From positions 1-28,739 of the forward strand of contig DMEZ01000079.1 in NCBI GenBank assembly GCA_003450735.1: a stretch of DNA of 28,739 nt. Reading direction: 5' to 3'. A model generated the notes under the pieces. It did no database searches. It had not been told where the DNA came from and saw only the letters and a list, made by a program, of their open reading frames with translations. Shown here in pieces: positions 5,898 to 13,371 of this stretch. Source of the DNA: Elusimicrobiota bacterium. Lineage in GTDB: Bacteria; Elusimicrobiota; Elusimicrobia; UBA1565. The translations under genes were made by a program, and so were the position numbers. Within the stretch, counting starts at the first letter, position 1, and every line of letters starts with the position of its first letter.

Positions 5898-8588
5898 CTA
5901 GCCGGCGTCGAGGGCGGAGCGCACGGCGCGGGCGAGGTCTTCGGGTCCGAAGGGCTTGTGCAAGAGAGGGGTCAGGCTCTGGAGCTCCTCGTCCGGCAGG
6001 TCCGCATAGCCGGAGATGTAGAGGATGCGCAGCCCGGGCCGGCGGGCCTTCAGTTCGCGCGCGAGCCGGGCGCCGTTCATGCCGGGCATGACGACGTCGG
6101 TGACGAGCAGATCGACGGGCAGGTCCAGGGCCAGGGCCTCGGCGGGGCTCGAGGCAGCCGCGACCTGGTAGCCGCGGCTCGAGAGAGCCCTCACGACGAG
6201 GCTCCGGACCGAGGCGTCGTCGTCGACGACGAGGAGGGACTCGCTCCCGCCGGGGGGCTCGGCCGCGGCGGCCCCCTCCGGCTCGGCGGGGCGGGCCGAG
6301 GGCGGGAAGCAGAGGTGGAAGGCCGCGCCTTTCCCGGGGGCGCTCTCCACGCGGATGCGGCCGCCGTGCTGGCTGACGATGCCGTACACCACGGACAGCC
6401 CGAGCCCCGTGCCGCGGCCGGGCTCCTTGGTGGTGAAGAAAGGCTCGAAGAGGCGGGCCCGCACCTCCTCGCTCATGCCGGTCCCCGTATCCGCCGCCCC
6501 GAGCTGGACGAAGACCTTGTCCGCCGGCTCCGGACAGCCGCAGTGCGCGTCTCCCGGGCGGACGGTCCGTACCGAGAGGGTCAGGACGCCGCCCTGCGGC
6601 ATGGCGTCGCGCGCGTTCACCGCGAGGTTGACGAGCACCTGCTCCAATTGGCCCGCGTCGGCCTCGATCAGGGGCGGTCCGGGCTGCAGGTCGAGGCGCA
6701 GCTCGATGTGCTCGCCTAGGATGCGGCGGAGCATCTTGGCCATCCTGCCGGCGAGCTCGTCGAGACGCAGCGGCTTGAGGACGAGCTTCTGGCGGCGGCT
6801 GAACGCCAGGAGCTGGCGGGTCAGCCCCGATGCGCTCTCCGCCGCCCGGAGGATCTCTTCGGCGTCCGAGAGCGGCTCGGGCGAGTCCCGGAGGTGGCGG
6901 CGCAGGAAGCCGCCGAAGCCCAGGATGACGGTGAGCAGGTTGTTGAAATCGTGCGCGATCCCGCCGGCCAGGCGGCCGACGGCGTCCATCTTCTGCGAAT
7001 GGCGCAGCTGTTCGGTCAGGCGCTGGCGATGGACGGCTTCCCCGAGCTGGCCGACCGCGATGAAGATCATGAGGGCGTCGTCCTCGGTCGGCCTGCGGTC
7101 GGCGCCCATGTAGAAGCAGAGCACGGCGGCGATGTCCGTGCCGGAGAAGACCGGCACCCCCAGCCCGGCCCTCAGCCGGCAGGCCTCGGCGGCCGAGGCC
7201 CTTGAGAGGACGAGGTCCTCCGTCATGTCCGGGAACAGGGCGTAGTTCCGGTTCTTCCAGATGAGCCCCGGGAGCCCCTCGCCGGCGAGGAAGGAGGCGC
7301 CGCGGGTCGCCTCTTCGAAAGCCTCCAGCCCCTCGGCGTGCGCGAAGCGGGCGGCGTTGAGCAGGCGCTTGCCGTCGGACGAGGGGACCCAGGCGTCCCC
7401 GAATGCCCAGTCCGACGAGGCGCAGACGCGCTCCAGGACGACCGGCAGGGCGTCCTCGAAGCTTCCGGATTCGACGATGGCCTGCGGCAGAGCCTGCAGG
7501 GCGTAGAGGAGGTTCTGGGTGCGCCGGTGCAGGATGATGCCGGCCAGCACGTCCGCGACCGAGCCCAAAAACCGCGTCTCCTTCTCGTCTTCCGGATGGC
7601 CCGGCTTCAGGTAGAGGCAGATGACGCCCAGCACGTCCCGGCCGGAGAGGATGGGCACGCAATAGTGCCCGTGCTCCGCGCTGCCGTCGTAGCGGTTCTC
7701 GTGCCCGTCGCAGAGACGGCCGGAATACACCAGGCGGCGCTCCGCGGCGGCCCGTCCGCAGTGGCAGCGGCCGAAGGGGAGCCTCGAGCACATCGTCCGG
7801 ACGGGCTCTCCGAGGCCGCGCTGCGCCCGCATGAGGAGCGTCCCGGGGGCCTTCCCCGTCAGGAAGACGGCGCCCTTGGATTCGACGGAGAGGAGGGGGG
7901 TCGAGAGGATCTCGTCGAGGGCTTTCGAGAGGATCGCGTCCAGGGGCTCGGCGGACAGCGAGAGGCTCAGGAGGCGGTTCAGGATGAGCCCGAAGTCGCG
8001 CGCTTGGTCCAACTCCCGCTCGCGAGCGATGTCGCCGGCAACGTCCCGCGCGACGCCGACGAAGCCGACGGGGCGGCCCGAGGAGTCGAGCACCGGCGAG
8101 ACGGTGAGGTGGTGCGCGGCGGCCGAGCCGTCTTTCCTGCGCTGGGGCAGGCGGCCGCTCCAGGCCTCGCCGCGGCGGACCGCCGCGAAGATGGCCTCGT
8201 ACGAAGCGGAATCCCGCTCGTCGACGAAGAGGAAGCGCGGGCTGCGGCCGAGGACGTCCTCGCGGCGGTAGCCCAGGGCCGAGAGGAAGCCGGCGTTGAC
8301 ATAGACGAACTTCCCCTCCAGGTCGCAGATGCCCACGCATTCGGGCGTGCTATCGACCGCCTGGGCGAGGCGGGCGATCTCGGTCTCGGCCTCGCCTTGG
8401 ATGCGGGCGGCCACCGCGCGGACGACGAACCAATAGATGAGCGGGGCGCAGAGGAGCGCCAGGAGGGGGGCGTCCAGCAGGATATCGATCCGCTCGGGGA
8501 GGTTCAAGCCGCGGAGGAGGAGCATGACGGCGGTCTCCGCCGCGGCGACGATGAGGAGCATCCTCAGAAGGATCTGCCGGTTCGTCAT
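5898..8588 (-). CDS. Hybrid sensor histidine kinase (TM-PAS-GAF-GAF-HisKA-HATPase-REC)
   Basis: An 896-residue membrane hybrid kinase. Two membrane helices lie at about residues 8-25 and 37-58. A PAS domain at 72-185 includes VNAGFLSALGYRREDVLG. A first GAF domain spans about 200-358 and a second about 360-525. The HisKA helix has H546 in GGIAHDFNN, and the ATPase domain has the N box NLAVNARDAMP, ADTGTGM, FEPFFTTK and GTGLGLSVV. A C-terminal receiver at about 784-896 has phospho-acceptor D831 in LLVTDVVMPGMNG. The first GAF is rich in Cys/His (C267, C275, C277, C293, H296, H306, H308, C310) and could hold metal or a cofactor. No response regulator lies next to it except the triple-receiver gene upstream. 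CATAAT on the minus strand, 8 bases before the ATG, predicts a leaderless mRNA. Confidence 0.93.
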   Translation of the reverse strand: MTNRQILLRMLLIVAAAETAVMLLLRGLNLPERIDILLDAPLLALLCAPLIYWFVVRAVAARIQGEAETEIARLAQAVDSTPECVGICDLEGKFVYVNAGFLSALGYRREDVLGRSPRFLFVDERDSASYEAIFAAVRRGEAWSGRLPQRRKDGSAAAHHLTVSPVLDSSGRPVGFVGVARDVAGDIARERELDQARDFGLILNRLLSLSLSAEPLDAILSKALDEILSTPLLSVESKGAVFLTGKAPGTLLMRAQRGLGEPVRTMCSRLPFGRCHCGRAAAERRLVYSGRLCDGHENRYDGSAEHGHYCVPILSGRDVLGVICLYLKPGHPEDEKETRFLGSVADVLAGIILHRRTQNLLYALQALPQAIVESGSFEDALPVVLERVCASSDWAFGDAWVPSSDGKRLLNAARFAHAEGLEAFEEATRGASFLAGEGLPGLIWKNRNYALFPDMTEDLVLSRASAAEACRLRAGLGVPVFSGTDIAAVLCFYMGADRRPTEDDALMIFIAVGQLGEAVHRQRLTEQLRHSQKMDAVGRLAGGIAHDFNNLLTVILGFGGFLRRHLRDSPEPLSDAEEILRAAESASGLTRQLLAFSRRQKLVLKPLRLDELAGRMAKMLRRILGEHIELRLDLQPGPPLIEADAGQLEQVLVNLAVNARDAMPQGGVLTLSVRTVRPGDAHCGCPEPADKVFVQLGAADTGTGMSEEVRARLFEPFFTTKEPGRGTGLGLSVVYGIVSQHGGRIRVESAPGKGAAFHLCFPPSARPAEPEGAAAAEPPGGSESLLVVDDDASVRSLVVRALSSRGYQVAAASSPAEALALDLPVDLLVTDVVMPGMNGARLARELKARRPGLRILYISGYADLPDEELQSLTPLLHKPFGPEDLARAVRSALDAG

Positions 8589-8596
8589 GCCGCCCT

Positions 8597-8602
8597 ATTA
8601 TG
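8597..8602 (-). promoter_or_regulatory. -10 box of the hybrid kinase gene
   Basis: CATAAT on the minus strand lies 8 bases before the ATG at 8588, with no Shine-Dalgarno between. No convincing -35 hexamer is visible. Confidence 0.35.
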
Positions 8603-8651
8603 GCAGATATCGGCGAGCTTCATCCTGAGCCCGGCCTTAAGGAAAGCTTAA

Positions 8652-8945
8652 ATCCGGGCGTCTTCGAGCCGGGCGCGGAGGGCCTCCGGAGCTGAAACAT
8701 CCCTGCAACACCCGCGCTCCATACTCGTACTGCCGCTGTCCTCGTTCCTCGACGCCGTCTCCGAGCAGGCCAAGGTGAACTTCATCCTGAAGGAAGGCCT
8801 TGAGAAAAAGAAGGTGACCGTCTTCCTCTCGAACGTGTCGGCGGAAGAGGCGCTCGACATCCTCACCAGCATCAAGGACGTCTCCTACCGGCGCATCAAG
8901 GAGAGCAACAACTACATCGTCGAGCCCAAGCCCAAGGGGCCTTGA
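8652..8945 (+). pseudogene. Secretin/TonB N-terminal short (STN) domain fragment
   Basis: From 8730 to the TGA at 8945 the frame encodes a recognisable STN domain: SSFLDAVSEQAKVNFILK, then KVTVFLSNVSAEEALDIL and YIVEPKP. STN domains occur at the N-terminus of secretins such as PilQ and of some TonB receptors. The open frame begins after a TAA at 8649. It has no ATG, GTG or TTG before a GTG at 8775, which lies inside the domain. There is no signal peptide and nothing of the secretin barrel follows. I read it as a gene remnant, possibly the tail of a lost periplasmic protein. Use of a CTG start would be the alternative. Confidence 0.6.
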
Positions 8946-8951
8946 CCCGAA

Positions 8952-10058
8952 TCAAGTCCCCGCGCCGCGGAGCTTCTCGTCCAGGCGCTCGAGATCGAGC
9001 GGCTTCGCGAAGAACGCGGCCGCCCCCATGAGGAGGGCGTCCTCCTCCAGGTCGGGGCTGGGGCGGCTCGTCATCAGGAGGATGGGGGCCTTCGACTTCT
9101 TCTTGAGCTCCGGGATGGCGCGCAAGCCGGTCATCCCCGGGAGGATGTTGTCCGTCAGGATGGCGTCGAAGCGCTCGCTCTCGACGCGCTTCAGCGCCTC
9201 TTCCGCGCTCTGGACGCCCAGGACCTGATAGCCCCTTCCCCTCAATATCTGGCAGTACTGATCCAGCTGGGCCGCATCATCCTCGATGAGGAGGATGCGC
9301 TTCGATACCCCGTTCTCGTGATGGGCTCGGCCCAGCTCCAGGAGGTCCGCCAGCGCGTCGAGCCCCACCGGCTTCGGCAGGAACACGTCCAGCCCCGCCG
9401 CCTTGACCCGGTCGGAGGCGCCGGGGACGCCGCTGATCATGGCCACCTTGAGGTCCGGCTCCAGGCCCAGCAGCCGTTTGGCCACCTCGATCCCATCGAT
9501 GCCCTCATCGAGCCGGACATCGGCGAGGAGCAGGCGGAACTTGCCCGTCTGGAAAGCCTCCAAGGCCTCGGCGCCGTTCTTGGCGACGACGGCCTCCCAG
9601 CCCGCGGCGTTCACGTAGTGCGCGAGCATCTCCCGGACGGCGGGGTCGTCCTCCACGATGAGGATGCAGTTGGGCTTTTTCGGCGCGCCGCGAGGGAGCC
9701 TGAAGAGCCGGAGTAGGCCGGTCAGCCGGGCCAGGTCGAAAGGCTTCGGCAAGAACAGCTCCAGGCCTTCCTTCCTCGCTCGGTTTTCGTTCCCGGGCCG
9801 CCCGCTCATCATGACGATCTTGAGAGCGGGATCGATCAGGCGGAGCTCCTTGGCCAGCCGGATCCCGTCCTCGCCTTCGGCGAGGTCGATATCGGACAGG
9901 AGCGCCTTGAAGCGCCCCCGCTCGAAAAGATGGAAAGCCTCCGCGCGGTCAGCGGCGGCGAGAGCCTCCCAGCCCGCGCTGCGGACGAGTCTCAACAGCA
10001 GTCTGCGTACGGTGGGGTCGTCCTCCACGATGAGGATGCGGTCGGGTATCCTGGACGT
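8952..10058 (-). CDS. Triple-receiver protein, apparent ACG start
   Basis: A protein of about 368 residues made of three receiver domains and nothing else. The acceptors lie in LLSDIDL, LLADVRL and ILTDNILPG, with lysines in LPKPF, LPKPV and AKPLDL. Receivers 1 and 2 are close relatives of each other (DGI-AK pattern, LFLPKP/VFLPKP), while receiver 3 differs. The first standard start, GTG at 10028, lies inside the first beta strand and would delete it. In the same frame an ACG at 10056-10058 follows AAGGAG by 7 bases and gives the normal receiver opening SRIPDRILIVEDDP. I therefore place the start there, either as a rare ACG start or a mutated ATG. It probably acts as a phosphate hub for the hybrid kinase on the same strand. 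Confidence 0.82.
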   Translation of the reverse strand, partial: TSRIPDRILIVEDDPTVRRLLLRLVRSAGWEALAAADRAEAFHLFERGRFKALLSDIDLAEGEDGIRLAKELRLIDPALKIVMMSGRPGNENRARKEGLELFLPKPFDLARLTGLLRLFRLPRGAPKKPNCILIVEDDPAVREMLAHYVNAAGWEAVVAKNGAEALEAFQTGKFRLLLADVRLDEGIDGIEVAKRLLGLEPDLKVAMISGVPGASDRVKAAGLDVFLPKPVGLDALADLLELGRAHHENGVSKRILLIEDDAAQLDQYCQILRGRGYQVLGVQSAEEALKRVESERFDAILTDNILPGMTGLRAIPELKKKSKAPILLMTSRPSPDLEEDALLMGAAAFFAKPLDLERLDEKLRGAGT

Positions 10059-10109
10059 AGGGGTTCTCCTTGGTTTCGAAGGTCATCGCTGATCGAATGT
10101 TCCTGCGTG

Positions 10110-10132
10110 CCCTCCCCCTGGCGGGGGGAGGG
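10110..10132. repeat. GC hairpin
   Basis: CCCTCCCCC at 10110-10118 pairs perfectly with GGGGGAGGG at 10124-10132 across a 5-base loop. It lacks a T-run on either side, so I do not call it a terminator. It lies in the gap between divergent genes, 50 bases upstream of the triple-receiver start. Confidence 0.5.
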
Positions 10133-10193
10133 CCAGCGGGGATAGGATAGCTTTTCCCGCCCCGAGAAGCAGAGTCAAGGGGCCTAGCGGGGA

Positions 10194-10227
10194 CTAGGTC
10201 TTAGGACCTAGATGTGACTATAGTCAC
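10194..10227. promoter_or_regulatory. Two adjacent palindromes, candidate operators
   Basis: CTAGGTC-TTAG-GACCTAG at 10194-10211 is a perfect 7-base inverted repeat. It is followed two bases later by the perfect 14-base palindrome GTGACTATAGTCAC at 10214-10227. They lie about 100 bases upstream of the small gene at 10325. TTGACA at about 10248 may be a -35 box, but no good -10 follows it. A dimeric regulator could bind here; the pair is also AT-richer than its surroundings. Confidence 0.4.
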
Positions 10228-10324
10228 AGCGCTCGCGCCAAGGACCCTTGACAGACCCCGCCCACCCGCGCACCCTGAGGATAGGCATCGGCGAGCCGTG
10301 CGTTCGCCGGGTGGGCCGTCTGTC

Positions 10325-10600
10325 ATGGCGTTGGAAGACGTCGTCGTCGTCGTTTTCGAAGCGGTCAACGCGACCCTGAAGGAGATCTACGTCGGGGCGG
10401 CCTTGCGCCCGACGAGCCTCGAAGAGATCGCGCGCAAGCACCGCGCCCTGCTCCCGCAGCCCGTCAACCACTGGCATCCCGACGACGCCATCGCCTACCG
10501 CGTCGTCGAGGAGGCGCTGCCCCTGCGGGACCGGCGGGACTTCATCCGCAGCTACGCGGTCCAGATCGCCAAGGACGGCTGGCGGGTGATAGCGGATTGA
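10325..10600 (+). CDS. Small conserved-looking protein of unknown function
   Basis: A 91-residue protein I do not recognise. It begins with a hydrophobic beta-like stretch (ALEDVVVVVFEAVNATLKEI), then YVGAALRPTSLEEIARKHR and a Trp/His motif (PVNHWHPDDAIAYRVVEEAL), and ends in a basic helix with GWRVIAD. The first part faintly recalls the strand-loop-strand of GIY-YIG domains (xIYVG), but the catalytic arginine and glutamate pattern is not evident. No signal peptide or membrane helix is seen, so it is probably cytoplasmic. I chose the ATG at 10325; in-frame upstream sequence is proline/arginine-rich and not protein-like. Codon use matches its neighbours. The next gene has its own promoter 11 bases downstream, so it is likely monocistronic. 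Confidence 0.6.
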   Translation: MALEDVVVVVFEAVNATLKEIYVGAALRPTSLEEIARKHRALLPQPVNHWHPDDAIAYRVVEEALPLRDRRDFIRSYAVQIAKDGWRVIAD

Positions 10601-10610
10601 GAGGGCGGGA

Positions 10611-10648
10611 TTGAGTTATACGTAGAGTAGTGCTATAATACGTATAAC
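10611..10648 (+). promoter_or_regulatory. Strong promoter overlapped by a 10-base inverted repeat
   Basis: TTGAGT at 10611-10616, a 17-base spacer and a perfect TATAAT at 10634-10639 form the best sigma70-like promoter in the window. GTTATACGTA at 10615-10624 and TACGTATAAC at 10639-10648 are perfect inverted arms separated by 14 bases, covering the spacer and the start site. This is the geometry of a repressor operator. The ATG follows at 10653, leaving about 7 bases of leader and no Shine-Dalgarno. Confidence 0.7.
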
Positions 10649-10652
10649 GCTC

Positions 10653-11702
10653 ATGGAAAAGCTCTCCTTGGAGACCCGGACGCTCTACGCGGAGCTCCTC
10701 GACCTGCTCGTCGCCGCCGAAGCAGGGCGTTCTATCGGGAACCTTCCAGGCTGTTTCACCTTCAAGAAGGTCAAGGGCGAGGACTACTGCTACTTCCAGT
10801 ACTCCATGCCCGGCGCGCTCCGCCAGGCCTACATCGGCCGCAGGACGCCCGCTATAGAACGCCTGGTCGAACGCCACAAGGCGGGCCGGGACCGGCTGGC
10901 CCCGGAAGCCCGCCATCTAGAGCGCCTCTGCGCCCAACTGCGCGCGGGCGGGGCCATGGCGACCGAGACCGCGGCCGCCCGGGTCTTGAAGTCCTTCGCC
11001 GAAGCCGGGGTGTTCAACCTCGGGGGGCTCCTAGTGGGTACCCACGCCTTCGTCGCCCTCGGCAACCTGCTCGGCGTGCGGTGGGGCTCTTCCGCGAAGA
11101 CGCAGGACATCGACATCGCCGGCGAGCGCCGCTTGGACCTCGTCCTGCCGGACAACCGGGCCGACGTGCCGAAGCTCCTCGAGCTCCTCGAGATGGGGTT
11201 CTTACCCGTCCCGGCGCTCGATCCGGGGAGCCCGTCCGTCTCCTTCAAGGTGAGAGGGGGGGCGCTCAGGGTGGACCTTCTGACCCCCGAGGCGCGGGGG
11301 AGAGGGGGCCCCCTGTTCATCCCGCGCTTCAACGCGGCGGCCCAGCCTTTGCGCTTCCTGGACTACCTGCTCGAGGAGCGCCAACAGGGCGCGGTCTTGA
11401 ACGGGAACGGGGTGCTGGTCAGTGTGCCCTCGCCGGCGCGCTTCGCCCTGCACAAGCTCATCGTGGCCGCTGAGAGAGCGCCGGCGTTCCAGGCCAAGAG
11501 GGAGAAGGACCTCCTTCAGGCGGCCCTGCTCCTGCGCGTGCTGGCCGAGGAGCGGCCGGGCGATATCGCGCTCGCGTGGGACTCTTTGGAGAAGAGAGGG
11601 GCCGGCTGGGTGAAGCGCGCGAAGCAGGGCCTCGCGGGGCTTAAGGGAGCCCATCCAGAAGCCTGGGAAGCCGTCGAAGGACGGTTCGGGCCTACTTCTT
11701 GA
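10653..11702 (+). CDS. Nucleotidyltransferase-fold protein (GSU2403-like)
   Basis: A 349-residue protein. The N-terminal third is helical with a CYFQYSMPGALRQAYIGR segment. The middle resembles the GSU2403-type nucleotidyltransferase fold: a G-rich stretch GGLLVGTHAFVALGNLLGV at about residue 127, then TQDIDIAG near 150 with the paired acidic residues typical of polymerase-beta-like folds, and a later acidic strand LRVDLLTP near 210. The C-terminus is helical (KREKDLLQAALLLRVLAEE), as in MNT-type proteins where it binds the target. Members can be toxins, antitoxins or RNA/protein-modifying enzymes, and I cannot say which. The tightly controlled promoter just upstream suggests autoregulation. 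The 3' end overlaps the convergent CsgG-like/VWA gene by 11 bases. Confidence 0.7.
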   Translation: MEKLSLETRTLYAELLDLLVAAEAGRSIGNLPGCFTFKKVKGEDYCYFQYSMPGALRQAYIGRRTPAIERLVERHKAGRDRLAPEARHLERLCAQLRAGGAMATETAAARVLKSFAEAGVFNLGGLLVGTHAFVALGNLLGVRWGSSAKTQDIDIAGERRLDLVLPDNRADVPKLLELLEMGFLPVPALDPGSPSVSFKVRGGALRVDLLTPEARGRGGPLFIPRFNAAAQPLRFLDYLLEERQQGAVLNGNGVLVSVPSPARFALHKLIVAAERAPAFQAKREKDLLQAALLLRVLAEERPGDIALAWDSLEKRGAGWVKRAKQGLAGLKGAHPEAWEAVEGRFGPTS

Positions 11703-13290
11703 ACCGGAACCCCTTCTTGGAGGCCTGCGAGCGGATGGCGCCCAGCACGGCCGCGTCCAGCGTGTTCCCGCCGCCCTGCGCCAGCTCCTTCTCCTTCTGC
11801 GCCACGTAGCGCTGGCGCTCGGCGTTGAGCTGGTTGATCTTCTCCTGGATGCGCCGGCGCTCGTCGGACTGCTTCTGGATGTACGCCTTCCGCTCGCCCG
11901 CGTCCATCTTTTGCAGGTTCTCCGGCAGCTCCGAGACCTGGAGGTCCGATTCCTTCATGGAGCCGCCCCGCAGAGCCCCCACCACGTCCGAGGCCGACTC
12001 CGCGTACTGCCGGCTCGCCTTGAAGATGGCCCGCTGGGTGGCCCCGCCGGCCGACAACGCCGCCGGAGCGGACATCTCCATGTCCTGCGCCATGCGCCGT
12101 TCGTCCTCCAGCTTCCCCTTCTTTCCGTACGGGATGAAGGTGCCGTTGAGCTCCACGCCCAGGCGCGCGATCTCGTCGTCCTGCGGCGCCCGGATGCTCA
12201 CCACCTGCACCTGCTGGTCGATGTTCGAGAAATCCCCGCTCGAGAGATCCGCCCCGGCTTTCCACTGGGTGGCCACGCCTTCCTGGCGCCCGCCGCAGAA
12301 GATGGTGTTGACGATGATCCCTTTCTTCACCGCCGCGGCCACCGCGTCGCGGAAATCCACCTTGCCCTGGGTGAAGGGCTCGTTGCCGGCGATGAAGATG
12401 GCCTTGTACACGTCCATCTGCGGGAGCCACTTGAGTTGGTCCACCGCGGCCTGGATCGTCCAGCCCGCGTACTCCTGGCCGCCGTTCGTCTTCAGGGCGA
12501 AGAGCTTCTCGGAGACGTGGTCGAGGTCCTTCGTGAAAGAGATCACCTGCCGGGCGTAGCCCGCGTCCGCCTTCAGGTCGTCGTTGCCGTACTCGTAGAC
12601 CGCCACCTCCACCGTCGGGTTGTTGCCGCCCTTCTCCGAGCCCGCCAGCTCGTTGACGATCTTCCAGAGCTGGGTGCGCGCCTGGTGGATCAAGCCGTCC
12701 ATGCTCGAGCTGGTGTCCAGCAGGATGGCCAGCTGGACCATCGGCTTGCCCAGGAACTCTCCGGTCTTGGGCGGGATCTGGACGGGCGTGGAGGCCGTGT
12801 GCCGGACGGCGTCCGTCCAGGTGCGCTCGACGACGGCCATGCCCGCGGCCAGGATCTTCCCGCTCTGGGTGTCGATGGCGCGCGCGTTCACCTCCGTCTT
12901 CTTCTCGTCGAGGTCGTTCAAGGTGCCGGTCACGACCGCGCCGACGCCGAGGAGCTTGCCCAGTTCCCTGGTCGTGGCCGGGTCGATGAGCCCCGTCATC
13001 TCCAGGTTCTTCTCCTCCAGCACCTTCTTCAGGAGGTTGCGCTCCAGGACCTCCAGCCTGCCGCCCTCGACCAGGTAGGTGGTCATGCGCTCCTGCACGA
13101 TGGTCGAGCCGCTGTTCGAGCCCCCGTCCGTGTAGCCGAAGCTGAGGACCGCGACCTTCTTGTTCGGAGCGTCCTTCATGGACTTCGCGAGCTTCACGGA
13201 CAGCTTCTTCAAGGGGTCGGCGGCCGAGGCCGGGGAGGCCAGGACGAGTGCGAGGGCGGCGGCCAGCAGGGTCTTCCAGGCGGAGCGCAT
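11692..13290 (-). CDS. Exported CsgG/FlgO-like and VWA-domain fusion protein
   Basis: A 532-residue exported protein. Residues 1-23 are a signal peptide with ASA before ADPLKK. Residues about 43-160 resemble the CsgG/FlgO-type domain (KKVAVLSFGYTDGG, RLEVLERNLLKKVLEEKNLE, GKLLGVGAVVTGTL). Residues about 185-390 form a von Willebrand factor A domain with a complete MIDAS start (D192-x-S-x-S in LLDTSSSMDG). The C-terminal 80 residues are a charged coiled coil (SDERRRIQEKINQLNAE). AGGAGG lies just before the ATG at 13290; upstream starts would spoil the signal peptide. It probably acts in the periplasm or at the outer membrane, sensing or assembling surface structures through metal-dependent binding. 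It converges on the nucleotidyltransferase-like gene and is divergent from the ygeY operon. Confidence 0.8.
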   Translation of the reverse strand: MRSAWKTLLAAALALVLASPASAADPLKKLSVKLAKSMKDAPNKKVAVLSFGYTDGGSNSGSTIVQERMTTYLVEGGRLEVLERNLLKKVLEEKNLEMTGLIDPATTRELGKLLGVGAVVTGTLNDLDEKKTEVNARAIDTQSGKILAAGMAVVERTWTDAVRHTASTPVQIPPKTGEFLGKPMVQLAILLDTSSSMDGLIHQARTQLWKIVNELAGSEKGGNNPTVEVAVYEYGNDDLKADAGYARQVISFTKDLDHVSEKLFALKTNGGQEYAGWTIQAAVDQLKWLPQMDVYKAIFIAGNEPFTQGKVDFRDAVAAAVKKGIIVNTIFCGGRQEGVATQWKAGADLSSGDFSNIDQQVQVVSIRAPQDDEIARLGVELNGTFIPYGKKGKLEDERRMAQDMEMSAPAALSAGGATQRAIFKASRQYAESASDVVGALRGGSMKESDLQVSELPENLQKMDAGERKAYIQKQSDERRRIQEKINQLNAERQRYVAQKEKELAQGGGNTLDAAVLGAIRSQASKKGFRFKK

Positions 13291-13342
13291 GATTCCTCCT
13301 TTCTTAATAGAGCCATATCCTAGCACAACGCGGGGCGTAAAT

Positions 13343-13366
13343 TGTTAGAATCCAGCCCACAAGGAG
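13343..13366 (+). promoter_or_regulatory. Extended -10 promoter and ribosome binding site of the ygeY operon
   Basis: TGTTAGAAT (13343-13351) is an extended -10 box (TG-N-TAGAAT) without a recognisable -35. AAGGAG at about 13361-13366 precedes the ATG at 13372. This is the only promoter I see before the five-enzyme operon. Confidence 0.45.
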
Positions 13367-13371
13367 AGCCC

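Noticed and set aside
5698..8340. A second open frame of 880 codons on the minus strand within the hybrid kinase gene
   Set aside because: It is Arg/Pro/Ala-rich with no domain, and arises from high GC in a shifted frame; the kinase frame has full motifs.
8598..8696. Short plus-strand open frame of about 33 codons before the STN fragment
   Set aside because: No ribosome binding site, no similarity, and overlapping the kinase promoter; not joined in frame to the STN domain.
10110..10132. Intrinsic terminator
   Set aside because: Strong hairpin but no T-run on either strand, and it is upstream, not downstream, of both flanking genes.
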